64,000 nucleotides of DNA from Scylla paramamosain (GCF_035594125.1 NC_087180.1:13781615-13845614), one strand, 5' to 3'. Positions 1 to 17,027 are shown, numbered from the stretch's first letter. The notes: generated by a model from the letters alone, not told the origin. Numbers and translations are program-made.

Positions 1-69
1 TACACTTTAATGGAGTTTAAGAACTTCAATAATCACAATTTTGGTTGATGTTTTCCATTTGCCATATTA

Positions 70-172
70 GTAATAATGACAATAATAATAATAATAATAT
101 TAATAATAATAATAATGATAATAATAATAATAATGATAATAATTAATGATGATGATGATGGTGATAACATAC
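70..172. repeat. imperfect (AAT)n/(GAT)n microsatellite
   Basis: AAT units with ATG interruptions passing into GAT units. A further imperfect AAT patch lies near 370-425. Confidence 0.9.
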
Positions 173-1448
173 ACCAATACAAAACGCTGACATCCGGCGG
201 AGGAGAGAAGGAGGGAGTAGGATAAAAACACAGGGAAGGCGTGCCAGGTACAATCGGTCCGTCCCTTATAGTCGTTCTTCCCGATGCGTAGGAAACACAC
301 TACAGAGGTAATATTTTCTAACATCAACTTGTAGAGCGCAGAGTGTGCTGCAGACGTCCCTCCTACCGTAGTGGAAATAACAATAGTAATTATAATAATA
401 GCAATAATGACAACAATAGTAGTAATGTTTCCTTATGCTTTGTCAGCGTCATGAAGAGGAAGCGATATTGTGTCCTCTAGCAAGCCTCGTCACTCCCAAA
501 GGGCGAAAAGGAGGAGGTCTTGTACCGGGCATAGTGGTGACTCTTTCCTTCAAGCCAGTGTTCTGAGTGACTGATAAATCCCGATTAGAAGCATGTTATT
601 AATTAGCTTGTGTGAGTCTACTGAAGCAATTGGCCTTCTTAAATGGCTAGGATATTTAACCCATCTTTTATGTCCTCAGTCTACAGAGCGTTTGTACATT
701 TGTTGCAACTGCTTCTTTTGAGCTTACATGGTCGTCCTCTTAAATTTATTGAGTCTTTGTAGGTCAATCCCCGCCCAAAGTGACGCAAATTTTCAGGGAC
801 TCAGAGGTTCATGCCGTCCCTTAGATTTCCCCGATTATAGTAGCTTGGCTGGCTCCTGTGGGGACTTTTTTTTGTTATCATAGGCAATAAAACTACCGAA
901 TTCAATCTTCCATGGGGTAGTTAGAGTTAACCCCTTGACTGCTTAATGGCATCATACCACTTCACAAATCCTTGACAATACGTATTACTGAACAAAAAAA
1001 TGAAGGTAAAACAAAAGCATTGAACGGTTTCAACAGCTCGATCGCTCCCTTTGCTGTCACCGGTGTCTTCCGAGATTATGCTTTAAATTTTCACCACATT
1101 ACATTTGCTCGAAGAGAACCCATAGCAGTTAAGGAGTTCAACAGTTGTGGTTCATATTTCGCCCTCGACAGTTCTGCAGCCGTCCAGTCAGATCGCAAGG
1201 AGTAAGCTTTGATGCAATTTTCGCTGTAATCTTTGTAGTCGACTGGGTTTGTTGTGGTCACTGGCGCTTCTTTTCCTGGCTGTTCTCCTTCAAGTCGCGG
1301 CTCCTCAGCTGCGGTTTCCTGTCATACATTCATCCTCCTTTGCATCCGGCACTGGTTTATTACGATGTGTTGAGGAAGATGGGTATTATTGTCTTAAAAG
1401 AAATAAATGATGACACGAGCGAAGAGGATGGATGTTTCTTTTCCCTCC

Positions 1449-1451
<3 letters not shown>
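173..1451. other. mostly unique sequence, no gene recognised
   Basis: Mixed-complexity sequence of ordinary composition. Short open frames of 77-168 codons around 972-1651 have no recognisable motif, and one runs into the TG tract, so I do not call them genes. The phrase TTAACCCCTTGACTGC near 917 resembles phrases near 5546 and 48448 and may start an old dispersed repeat. Confidence 0.5.

Positions 1452-1452
<1 letters not shown>

Positions 1453-1483
<31 letters not shown>
1453..1483. repeat. (TG)n microsatellite
   Basis: Uninterrupted TG dinucleotides, about 15 units. Confidence 0.95.
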
Positions 1484-1485
<2 letters not shown>

Positions 1486-1894
1486 AAGGACGCCAGAGGG
1501 AAAGGAGCGTAGGGGAAATAATCAAAAAGATATGAAAAATACTAGAGAAAACAAAATAGATAATGAGAAAAGTATGAGAAAAATGTTGAAGACAGAGACA
1601 TTGTATAAAAAAAAAGAAGTTCCGGCGAAGTTAGACAATAATCCTCACTGAAATCAAGACAATGTATAGAGGAGGTAAGTAAAATGATTGATGAGGTGCA
1701 CGTGTCTTCTCGCCAAGTTCAGAACACCTACGTAATTATCAAGAGCAACTGAAAGAATCCATAGCACTTAGTAAAAGAAAAACAAGAAAAATGCAGATAA
1801 CAAAAAAAAAAAAAAAAAAAAAACATGGTAAAAATTTGATATTTCAGTAAGTTTTGGTTAGGTATGACAAATTTGCATCTTGAAAGAGAAAGAG
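1484..1894. other. A-rich unique sequence with a poly-A run
   Basis: A-rich intergenic or intronic sequence. A run of about 22 A lies at 1802-1823. No gene or element boundary is recognised. Confidence 0.5.
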
Positions 1895-2200
1895 GTTAGT
1901 TTAGAATAGATTAGTTTAGTTTAGTCAAGGTTAGGTAAAGACAGGTCAGGTTAGGTTGGGTTAAGTTAAAATGAGTTAAGTTGGGTTAAGTTAGGTTAGG
2001 CTACGTTAAATTAGGTTAGATTAGGTTAGATTAGTTTAGTTTAGTCAAGGTTAGGTAAAGATAGTTAGAATGAGTTAAGTTGGGTTAAGTTAGGTTAGGC
2101 TACGTTAAGTTAGGTTACATGAAGTTAGGTTAGATTAGGTTAATTTAGGTTAAGTCAGATTTAGTTAATTTAAGTTAGGGTTACGTTCCGTTAAGTTACG
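1895..2200. repeat. degenerate TTAGG/TTAGGTT-type array
   Basis: Dozens of variants of GGTTAGGTTAAGTTAGGTTA fill this stretch. TTAGG is the usual arthropod telomere unit, but these copies are too degenerate and too internal to be a telomere. A larger duplication overlies them: the segment beginning TTAGTCAAGGTTAGGTAAAG occurs at 1921 and 2041, and the segment beginning ATGAGTTAAGTTGGGTTAAG occurs at 1971 and 2070, so one copy lacks about 21 bp. It may be an old interstitial telomere-like array or an independent satellite. Confidence 0.8.
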
Positions 2201-2553
2201 TAGATGTTTGTCGAGGTGCGTAACGTTCGCATCACTTAGGCACTGAGGACTGAAACTAGTGAGTGATGATCTTTACTTGCTGCTCTGAGACTGGCCTGCC
2301 TTCACTCACAGACGTGGAGTCTCTTCTTGGCCTGGAGATTTGGGATTCTTTAGTCACTGTCAAGATTACAATAGAAAGCTTCAGTTAATTCTTGGTCTGC
2401 TATGGTGTGTTCATGTAGTAATGGTTACACGTAAGTAAAGAGTGCAATTCCGACAACATTCATGGGTAAAAGTGATGGAGAATCTCAAACTCATTAGTGC
2501 TTTTATTTCATTTAAAAAAATTTTTTTTTAGTGAAATCATCTAATATATACGT

Positions 2554-2555
<2 letters not shown>
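2201..2555. other. unique sequence, nothing recognised
   Basis: Ordinary-composition sequence with no convincing exon, element end or array. Confidence 0.5.
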
Positions 2556-2619
<64 letters not shown>

Positions 2620-2647
2620 CAAAGCATACGATTGAGGAGGCATACAT

Positions 2648-2682
<35 letters not shown>
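2556..2682. repeat. (AAT)n then (CT)n microsatellites
   Basis: (AAT)n at 2556-2617 and (CT)n at 2650-2682, separated by about 32 bp. The Asn or Tyr homopolymer frames read here are artefacts of the repeat. Confidence 0.95.
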
Positions 2683-2685
<3 letters not shown>

Positions 2686-2944
2686 ACCCCTCACCTTCGC
2701 CCTCCCGTCGTTCACATATAACCTTTGACACCGCTGCCTAGACTTGACCCCTGGCTGACCTCTATCATTACGTCCCGCCGTGCCTGGCCTCTCACCTGCC
2801 GCCTCGAGCATCATCCTTCACCCTTGACCAATGGCGACTCACAACCTTTCACCAGCAGAGTAAGGTGTCCAAGGTTCCTCTCCTCCTCTTTCATCTTCAC
2901 CAGACAAGTGCGCTTAGAGTTCTGTAATATCGAGTTATGAGTGT

Positions 2945-3225
2945 CTTGAGTGTATTTCGTGTCTAATCTTGCCTTGCACCGTGTCCTGTTTTGTATTTCT
3001 GCTAAAGGTTTGGGCTCTAGTCTTCCGAGTCTACTGCGAAGTCTTAATAATCTACGTTTAGAGTTACGTAACCTCCACTTGCGCAATGTCCTAAGTGTAA
3101 TCTATGTCTAATCTCGTATTGTATTGTGTTCTGCTTTGTTTTTTTCTATTAAGGGCTTGGCTTTGGTCGTCCTGGTCTACTCAGCGGTCTTTGCAATGAT
3201 TATTTGTACAGTTGACTTGTCCTGT
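2945..3225. repeat. diverged direct duplication, about 145 bp unit
   Basis: Two copies follow each other. GTCTAATCTTGCC... at 2961 is matched by GTCTAATCTCGTA... at 3106, and the order of shared phrases is kept: a T-rich stretch, then a GGxTTGGxxxTxGTC phrase, then GGTCTACT or AGTCTACT. The copies differ by many substitutions, so the duplication is old. I do not recognise the unit. Confidence 0.6.
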
Positions 3226-3373
3226 TTTTTTTTTTTTTTTTGAGTGCATGAGCTGGTTTGTGTTTCTCTTGCGTTTGAGTAAGTGGTGAGATTGAAAGTA
3301 TTCTATCTTTACGTATTTCTTTTTTATGTGTGATATTTAACGTAAATTCATACCTTATGCTGTCAATATAATT

Positions 3374-3415
3374 TGTGTGTGTGTGTGTGTGTAATAATAA
3401 TAATAATAATAATAA
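3374..3415. repeat. (TG)n-(AAT)n compound microsatellite
   Basis: TG units to about 3392, then AAT units to about 3415, directly bordering the element-like segment that follows. Confidence 0.9.
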
Positions 3416-3529
3416 ACGGTTTATTACTTAGGCAGTTGACAAACTGAAAATGTACATAGGGGGTGGGGAAAAACTTAACATTAATCCTAAAGGTAAGTCT
3501 AATCTAGGAGGGAAATACTATTGATTGAA

Positions 3530-3530
<1 letters not shown>
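3416..3530. mobile_element. possible retroelement 3' end next to an AAT tail
   Basis: The segment starts AACGGTTTATTACTTAGGCA directly after an AAT tract, an arrangement typical of LINE or SINE 3' ends that carry short tandem tails, here read on the minus strand. The phrase resembles a dispersed sequence I associate with decapod genomes, but I cannot verify that here. A similar GTTTATTGA phrase next to a trinucleotide tract occurs near 10070-10095. Could equally be unique sequence. Confidence 0.35.

Positions 3531-3531
<1 letters not shown>

Positions 3532-3588
<57 letters not shown>
3532..3588. repeat. (TG)n microsatellite
   Basis: Uninterrupted TG dinucleotides, about 28 units. Confidence 0.95.
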
Positions 3589-4923
<1,335 letters not shown>

Positions 4924-4941
4924 GTGTGTGTGTGTGTATGT

Positions 4942-4989
<48 letters not shown>
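4924..4989. repeat. (TG)n microsatellite
   Basis: TG tract with two TATG interruptions near its start. Confidence 0.95.
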
Positions 4990-4990
<1 letters not shown>

Positions 4991-5353
4991 GTATAGACTC
5001 AATGTGAAGGCTAAATACACAGAGTTGAATATGAAAAAAAAAAAAAAATCAGAGAAGGAAGAGAAACGAAAAAGAGAAGAATATAAGTGTGAAACAAGAT
5101 ACAAACCTAACCAATTACGAAAGGATAGGGTAAAAAAGATAAATAAACAAAGATAACAAAAACAAACGGAGAGCTGAATGAAGAAAAAAATAAATGAGAA
5201 AGGAGGGAAGATAAGATTAGTAATGATAAAGATTACAGGTTTAATGGAGGTTGAAGGAGGGCAGAAGGAGAGAGAACGAGGGAGTGGTGCTGGAAATAAC
5301 TGCTTAACAAGATGAAGAAGTAAAAAGTGAATGTTCCTCTTCACTCCCACAAG

Positions 5354-5357
<4 letters not shown>

Positions 5358-5400
<43 letters not shown>
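5358..5400. repeat. (CA)n microsatellite
   Basis: Uninterrupted CA dinucleotides, about 21 units. A short TCC run lies at 5430-5445. Confidence 0.95.
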
Positions 5401-5402
<2 letters not shown>

Positions 5403-6437
5403 GAATACTAAACACATTTTTTCAATCCTCCTCCTCCTCCTCCTACTCCTCTTCAATCATACTTTCAGAACAATACAAACATGTTTAAACAATTTTCTAT
5501 TTATACTCGAACATTTATTAACATCAACATCATGGAAAAACTCAATTAACTCTCTTTCTGCTGCGAGTCTTATTTTCTGCCATCAAGAGGCCACACCCAT
5601 TCGTGACTAGTGGCTTTCCGAAGAACACATTTGACTGGACTTCAGATGGGAAAAGTTACCAGTTACTGAAGTTAGAGCGAACAGGCTGTAATATCCTACC
5701 TGAGCATAGACGACTTGTATAATGGTTTACCTTACAGTCCATAAACAAAGCCAAAGGATGAAAAGGGAGTGGAAATTCAAGAGACAAGAGAGGAGACCGG
5801 CCGGGAAAGAACAGAAATTGATTAACTGGTCTTCGGCGTCTGAGCAAGGAAGTCATACGGTGTTGCGATGAGGGAAAGAGAATCAGAGGGAAGCAGAAAA
5901 GAACACATGAATGGAAACGGAGGGAAACTGGAGTAAGGGGAGGCAAGAGACGGGCGTGGCTCAAGGACAGGAAGGGAACAATTACAAACACAAGCTTGGA
6001 GAAGAAAAAATGAGAAAGCAAAGCAGAAAAGAGCGTAAAGTAAAACAAGGCCAATGAAGGGAAGGGCAAAGGGACGACACCGATTTGAGGCTGAGGTTGT
6101 GAGGGTGAAAGAGGAAAGAGGAACACGGGAAGCAGTGAGGGTGTGGATGTGACTCGTGGGTACAACTGGGGGAACAATGTACAGCGGAGCGGGAGGGAGT
6201 GCGGGAGAAGCGGGAGGTGTGCGGGATACAAGATCAAGGGGACACAAAGGAAACCTGAGTGGTGGAGGAAGTTGGGCGATGCAAACTTTGTGTGTAAACA
6301 AGGGAGGGAGGCAGGGAGGGACGGAGGGAGGCGTGGGAGGTATGGGAGGAGAGGACCAGGGACACCAAGAGACAAGGGGGTGGCGGTGACGAAGATTTAT
6401 TGATGTGAAGGCGATAACAGTGCGTGAGAGGGGACGG

Positions 6438-6438
<1 letters not shown>
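5401..6438. other. purine-rich unique sequence
   Basis: From about 5750 the plus strand is strongly purine-biased (GAGGGA, AGGGAGG phrases). The long Pro/Leu/Ser-rich minus-strand frames of 239 and 218 codons follow from that bias: pyrimidine-rich strands rarely contain stop codons. No domain is visible in them, so no gene is called. Confidence 0.55.
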
Positions 6439-6481
<43 letters not shown>

Positions 6482-6538
6482 AAGGCGACGACAACGACGA
6501 CGGCAACGTTAACTAAAGAAAGTACAAAAAGTAAGTGA

Positions 6539-6602
<64 letters not shown>
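6439..6602. repeat. (CA)n and (TG)n inverted pair
   Basis: (CA)n at 6439-6479 and (TG)n at 6540-6602 lie 60 bp apart in inverted sense, so the strands could pair. Confidence 0.95.
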
Positions 6603-6699
6603 GTTTTGTAATGTTAACTGTTTTCTTGAGAATTCCACAGGATACACGACAGATGAGGAAGAGAGTCTGATTATAATCAAATTTTGCTTCATATTTCAG

Positions 6700-6898
6700 G
6701 ACCTTGCCAAAGACTTACACAATGGTTACAACTCCTGAAGCCACACGAGCACAGGACTGGGATTGGCGTGGTTCCTGTGGTAGAAATATGGATACCTACA
6801 GAATGGGAACAATTGGCTTAACTGACCATGAACCAGCAGAGCAGAATGTTGAAAATATCATGACTGAAGACTCTCGAGGCTCATCAACAGTCAAGTAA
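6700..6898 (+). CDS. candidate terminal exon, product unknown
   Basis: An acceptor-like TTTTGCTTCATATTTCAG ends at 6699. The frame that follows, entered with one base completing a codon, stays open for 66 codons to TAA at 6896-6898. The peptide is not low-complexity: it has an early TPEATRAQDWDW phrase, an acidic middle (DHEPAEQNVEN) and a polar end (EDSRGSSTVK). The mixed composition and good acceptor favour a real last exon. There is no in-frame ATG close upstream and I recognise no family. No partner exon is identified upstream because that side is microsatellite. It could be a chance open frame. A mariner remnant starts within about 30 bp of the stop. Confidence 0.35.
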
Positions 6899-6909
6899 AC
6901 GTCTGCTGT

Positions 6910-7215
6910 ACCACTGTCATTCGTGGCCAATTATCTGTTCATGACAAACCTTTGCAGCGGAGGAGCTCAACGCGAGGCACACTGTTGCACAATTCACCTC
7001 CCACTTGCTTGCCCAGGAGAAGCGACGCCGGCTCACGTTGTGCTACTGACCTCCACGAACAAGGCACAAACGATAGAAACTTTCTTACAAAGGTCGCCAT
7101 CAGTGACGAAAGTTGCCTTCGCTGTAAACTACGCTTCACAAAGCAGCCAAATGACGTCCTGCCTTGTAAAATTCGCACAAAGCACTACGATAAAAAACAC
7201 GCATGAAAAGCTGCC
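6910..7215 (+). pseudogene. mariner-like transposase remnant, frameshifted
   Basis: Translation in three successive frames matches the middle of mariner transposases as I know the family. Frame one (to about 7045) reads AAEELNARHTVAQF and then LLAQEKRRRLTLC, which corresponds to the EELNMRRVAAKF...LLTxEQKxRR region before the catalytic core. After a shift near 7045, frame two reads TNDRNFLTKVAISDES, the block carrying the first catalytic Asp. After another shift near 7128, frame three reads YASQSSQM, matching the YDPETKxQSSQW block. At least one in-frame stop and two frameshifts make it non-functional. Terminal inverted repeats were not identified. Confidence 0.7.
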
Positions 7216-7479
7216 ATGCCATTAGTCGCAATACGTCGTGACAAAGTTGCTTAATCCACCGAGGGGCGAGTCAATACTGAGGTCTTCTGTTACCACAAAT
7301 GAGCACTATGAGAACCTCTGGATATATATTATATATAACCTTTCGAACAAAAATCTAATACATTAAGGCCATGCTAGATTTTCTCCAAGAGGGATAAACT
7401 TTTAGTGACTGGCATTTACTTAGCAAGTTTTATACCTTATAGAGAGAGTTTCAGACTCATAGTGAAGGTAAGTCAGTGT
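7216..7479. other. unique sequence, nothing recognised
   Basis: Ordinary sequence after the transposase remnant. No clear element boundary is seen. Confidence 0.4.
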
Positions 7480-7645
7480 GATGGCCGGCTCAGGGACAAG
7501 GAGCGTCTGAGGGCTGACAAGAGATGGGCTGTGGGCTGGCAAGGGGTGGCCGGACTGAAAGTTGATAAGGGGTGAGTGAGCTGACAAAGGGTGGGTGGGC
7601 TGTGGACTGAAGGCTGGCCGGAATGGACTGAGGGCTAGCAGGGGG
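7480..7645. repeat. degenerate short tandem, GGCTGACAAGGGGTG type
   Basis: Repeated variants of GGGCTGACAAGGG, GGCTGGCAAGGGGTGGCCGG and GGGCTGTGGACTGA occur in the same orientation, with a unit of roughly 20-30 bp. The units are too diverged for an exact period. Confidence 0.6.
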
Positions 7646-9841
<2,196 letters not shown>

Positions 9842-9861
9842 ACACACACACACACACACAG

Positions 9862-9923
<62 letters not shown>

Positions 9924-10070
9924 AATATTTCTGATAATTTGTACTGAAAATACGGAATGTTACAAGCTGAACTCAATTCTTACAAAAAAAGGAAATATAA
10001 ATAGATAAAACACACACACACACACACCAGCGCACACAAACGGACAGACAGACACACACACGCACACACA
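9842..10070. repeat. (CA)n tracts, two blocks
   Basis: CA tract at 9842-9921 with single G or T interruptions, then a second, more interrupted CA block at 10011-10070. Confidence 0.95.
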
Positions 10071-10672
10071 ATAGTAGTAGTTTATTGATAAAATGTGTTT
10101 ACAAAAAAATAGCAGTTTTCCAAAAATCAATAAATAACAATAAATTGTGGATAAAAACAGAATCAGAACTAAAATATTTTGTTCAAATCAAACCATAAAT
10201 GCATGAAATTAATACTAAGAGCGCTAACAACTCTCCCATTAGTTAAAACGAGTGTAAAAAGTGTCAATCAACACAACACGATGACGAATCAAAACTAAAA
10301 ATGTTATAAAAAACAAAACAAATAAAAAAAAAAAACATAAAAGAACACTGGTATCCTGTTCGTCTGAGGCTAAAAGAAGAGAACTTGTAATTAGGATTTA
10401 AAGTACAAGGGCTTGACATCTGTAAGGGAATCAACAGGTATTCACAGGTAGGATAAGAGGCGCTCAACAGGTGAGGCGAGATGGAGATACGAACAGAAGG
10501 TACCGCAGCAAGAGCGAGAGAAGCGAGGAGGCAAACACATCAATGTGCTGCAAGTGAGTAATGAAGAACTAACTTTGTAAATTGCCTTTCTAATTAATGC
10601 AGATAATATTAATACAGGGAGTAAGAGTATTTGCAAACCATTACCCAAGAATTCTCCCCCTCCCATCCCCCT

Positions 10673-10674
<2 letters not shown>
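10071..10674. other. AT-rich sequence with a possible element end
   Basis: TAGTAGTAGTTTATTGATAA at 10072 resembles the trinucleotide-tailed segment at 3400-3430 and may be a retroelement 3' end. The rest is featureless. Confidence 0.35.
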
Positions 10675-10705
<31 letters not shown>

Positions 10706-10853
10706 GGGTAAGCCCTGTCGCGTCTCTTCCCCCGTCGTAATGTAGCGCCCCCACACTCAGCATTAGAATCCCGGCGTGAGAGGACCGTCAGTAGTTACCG
10801 AACGTGACTCAGCCCTCCACCAGGTTCTCAAGACTCAGGCTGCTTTCACGCTC

Positions 10854-10936
<83 letters not shown>
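10675..10936. repeat. (CT)n then long (GA)n microsatellite
   Basis: Short CT tract at 10675-10707 and GA tract at 10855-10936, inverted relative to each other about 147 bp apart. Confidence 0.95.
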
Positions 10937-10938
<2 letters not shown>

Positions 10939-11297
10939 GTTCATCTCTCCACAGGCAGGACCTACGCTCTCACCACCGCCAAGATGCAATTTTCTCCTGA
11001 AGAGGGTGAGGTCGGATGTGGAAGAACCTTAATTACCTCGAGCGACTCTCAACTTTGTGCGGCGGTGAGGGAGAAAAGGAGGCGCGGGGAGGGAGAGAGG
11101 GGGAGAGAGGGAAGAGGGAGAATAAAAGAGAAGGAAAGAACGGAGGCAGAGAGGAAAAATGAGGAAGGAAAGAAGGGGAAGAATGAGGGAGGGAGCAAAG
11201 AATGATGTTTTAGTGCGTAGGAGGGAGAAACGAAAAGAATATGGAGAGATGGAAAAAAAGTGAGAAAAAGCGGTATGAATGAAGGAACATAGGATGG

Positions 11298-11301
<4 letters not shown>
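10937..11301. other. purine-rich sequence between GA tracts
   Basis: From 11068 the plus strand is almost all purine (GGAGAGAGG phrases). No gene is seen. Confidence 0.55.

Positions 11302-11377
<76 letters not shown>
11302..11377. repeat. (GA)n microsatellite
   Basis: Uninterrupted GA, about 38 units. Confidence 0.97.
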
Positions 11378-11379
<2 letters not shown>

Positions 11380-11625
11380 GGAATGAGTAACAGAAAGTAA
11401 AACAAAGAAATCTGATGGACGAATTCAAATTCAATGAAGGAAAAAAGAATGAAAAAGAAGCTAAAATAAAATGGCAGATATTGAATGGGCAATATACCTG
11501 TAATTTACCTGATTTCTGCGTCAATCAGGGAAGGGATGTATCAATTAGACGTGACTAATTCTCGGTAAAAGTTAAGAAAATAAGTGTTGTTGTTTATATG
11601 ACTGGCGTTGTTGCAATAATACATG

Positions 11626-11689
<64 letters not shown>
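11626..11689. repeat. (ACA)n microsatellite
   Basis: About 21 ACA units, followed by imperfect ACA/ACG units to about 11735. Confidence 0.95.
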
Positions 11690-11690
<1 letters not shown>

Positions 11691-11869
11691 TGCAACAACA
11701 GTAAAAACAACAACAACGACGACGAGAAGGCTATGACGACGACTTTCCGCTTTTCTAAAGTTTTTTAATCTATCCTCATCAATAAAATTCTTAGACATCT
11801 ATCATTACTTAACTTTATATCTGATCAAAACTCTTATCCTCTAACTAACTATCTTCACGCTCTCTCTCT

Positions 11870-12200
11870 CTCTTCGTATTTTTTCCTATCTTCTACTGCT
11901 AATTTCTTGCTAATTACTCTTCTGATCTCGTTAAATGCATGCCTCTCCCCTCCCGCCATTTCGCTACTATTTTCTCTCACCCGTATTTTATCCACCTTCC
12001 TAATGTAAGAGCTAATTAGTATTTTCAGTCTCTCATTCATTTAACTGGTAGACTCTGGAATTCCGTGTCTGTTTCTTTATTCCCCTGTACGCATGATTTG
12101 AACTGTTTCTAGAGCGAATTCTGAGTACAGTTCTCATAATTTTTGATAATTTTTTTACTTTATTCCTTAGGGACTGGTAGTCTTTTCTTTCACTATTTTT
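11870..12200 (+). pseudogene. LINE reverse transcriptase C-terminal fragment, copy 1
   Basis: In the frame starting at 11981 the plus strand reads PYFIHLPNVRAN, a stop, YFQSLIHLTGRLWNS, VSVSLFP and HDLNCF. This matches the end-of-ORF2 pattern of non-LTR elements, in which an RLWNSLP motif is followed by a short helix that ends the reverse transcriptase protein. Several in-frame stops make it defective. The copy at 17892-18020 shares most residues. Upstream sequence to 11870 is probably part of the same element but is too decayed to read. Confidence 0.65.
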
Positions 12201-14109
<1,909 letters not shown>

Positions 14110-14460
14110 TATAAGGAAAGTTGCAAGAAGCCGTCAGTCCTACACGTGGCAGTTTCTGTAAAAAAACAAGTTCACCTATTTCCATCTATCATCTCCACCC
14201 ATAAACCTGTCTAATTTTCTTTTAGTCTCTCTCTAAAGCACCCTAATGACTCATCACTAACAGCCTGATTACTGAGTATATTCCATTCATGTACTACTCA
14301 ATATCAGAACTAATTTCTTTCTATCTCCTTTTGAAATAAAACTGTATAAAGACAAAACTCATTATTTCTTGTTCTTTCCTGATTACTGACCTGGATCTTC
14401 GTGTTGGTGTCCCTTGTAGAGTGTTGATCAGTTTTACCACTCGAATACTCCTTTATAATA
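14110..14460 (-). pseudogene. LINE reverse transcriptase tail and 3' end
   Basis: Read on the minus strand, one frame runs from about 14425 to 14170: KTDQHSTRDTNTKI, NQERTRNNEF, VVHEWNILSNQAVSD, SLGCFRERLKEN, LWVEMIDGNR. VVxxWNxLxxxAV...SLxxFxxxLK is the conserved last part of many LINE ORF2 proteins. At least four stops interrupt it. Downstream, minus-strand CTGCCACGTGTAGGACTG (14152 down to about 14112) is the same 3' end as the plus-strand copy at 26630. Known: LINEs truncate at their 5' ends. Inferred: both are fragments of one family. Confidence 0.7.
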
Positions 14461-14656
14461 ACATTAAATTATAAATGCTTTTTTACAAAAAAATAAAATC
14501 CTTTAGACCTGTCGCAAGTAAGAGAATTTTCCGTCAGTTCAGGAACGTGACAAGATTTAAGGATCATTAATATCCGAAGAGGCGAAGGAGAAAGAAAATA
14601 ATGCAGTGAAAAAGAAATAATAATAAAAAAAGAAACGTTTCTGATATTTTGCTATC

Positions 14657-14659
<3 letters not shown>

Positions 14660-14739
<80 letters not shown>
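14660..14739. repeat. (GA)n microsatellite
   Basis: Uninterrupted GA, about 40 units. Confidence 0.97.
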
Positions 14740-14744
<5 letters not shown>

Positions 14745-15250
14745 GAAAGGATCACAACACCAAAGAGAACAAAAAGGGAAAAAGAAGGGACACTGAGACA
14801 AAGTACCAACACACCACCAGTAAATAAACAGAAAAAAAAAGAACCTCAGACAATAAAAAAAAAAGTAACAAAAAAAAAACAATTCACCAGAAAACTAATA
14901 AGTCTGTTCCGGGAGATAGCAAATGTTTTTTTAATCAGAATTTCTGGCATATTAGTTGTTATAATTGGTTTGGTACTTGGTTGCAGTGGCGGCAAACCTG
15001 CGCTGACTTTTTTGGATTAATTCGTGGTATTTAAAATGTCAACAAGAACCTAGCGAATGTTTGAATTTTTGAGCCATGTATCGGATTCTGATAAAAAAGG
15101 GACTGCAGATTTTTTTTTTTTGCAGTGGTAGAGACATGTAGGCCTTGCGAAATGACGAATACAGGATATGCAAATACTAAGTGAATCAAAAATTATTGAA
15201 TACAACAGTCAGTATTAGCTAAACATTACATGATCAAAATAGTCAAGAAA

Positions 15251-15251
<1 letters not shown>
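14740..15251. other. A-rich then unique sequence
   Basis: A-rich to 14890, then mixed sequence. No supported gene. Confidence 0.5.
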
Positions 15252-15301
<50 letters not shown>

Positions 15302-15310
15302 CACACACAC
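15252..15310. repeat. (CA)n microsatellite
   Basis: CA tract with one CG interruption near 15295. Confidence 0.95.
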
Positions 15311-15966
<656 letters not shown>

Positions 15967-16209
15967 AGGGGGGTCGTAGAGTTACACGCACCTGAGGGAT
16001 AGTTGAGGAGGCGCTGAGGGAACATAATCAAAGCCAGGTATGCACAGGTAAACCAAATTAATAGAATCAGTAACTGTAAGAAGAGCAGTACTTTTGGAGA
16101 CGTAAGTGTTACTATTAATGTTACTACTATAATAACACTTCTGTCGACACAACTATCGGTGTTGTTCTTGTAATTATTATTGTTTTACAAAGGGAGAGAG
16201 AAGAGTTAA

Positions 16210-16490
16210 TAAATAATTTTTAAATTTACTTATTTTTTATTTATTTATTTTTTTATTTTTTGCTTTTCTTATATGGGTCCGGACCTGTACAAAAATTCTG
16301 CGACGAAAATTTTTCATCTAAGGTTGCAGATGATGAAATCATGAAAATTCGAAGAAGAATATTGATACAAAAAAATATATAACAATTAAAAAGTGTTTTT
16401 TTTTAAGTGCCTTAATTTTTTAAAGTGAAATATGATTTTTATGTGTACCACACTAATAAGAACTCAAAAGGACTATTTTACATATGTATA

Positions 16491-16521
<31 letters not shown>

Positions 16522-16993
16522 GTAAAGAACATATTCCAGTCATCAGATAAAAAATATTTATATTGAAATTTTCCATGTTCTTTAGCACAGCCATAAAAAA
16601 AAAAAAAAAATTGTGATAAAATATTTTCCTCTAAGGTTACTGATAATTAAATCATGAAAAGTAGTACAAGAAGTTTGATATAAAAAAGTATATATATATA
16701 TCAATCAGATTAAAATACCTGTACCTCAGTTCTAAAAACTCAAAAGACTATTTTGCATATTTATGTTTCTTTTTTAAGTAAAAAAAAAATATCACAATTA
16801 TCTGCTATTTTTTATTTATTTATTTTTCCTTTTTAATACAAAATACAAAAATACAAAATACAAAAAAAAAGATAAAAAATTGTGATAAGAAATTTTCCTT
16901 TAAGGTCACAGATAAATAAAACATGAAAAGTAAAAGAAGAATATTGATATAAAAAGTATATTATATCAATCAAAAAGTGTTTTCAGCGTCTTC

Positions 16994-17027
<34 letters not shown>

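Noticed and set aside
1895..2200. True telomere
   Set aside because: Units are degenerate and flanked on both sides by ordinary sequence.
5656..6478. Minus-strand frames of 239 and 218 codons
   Set aside because: Pyrimidine-coded low-complexity translation of purine-biased DNA, and the two overlap in different frames.
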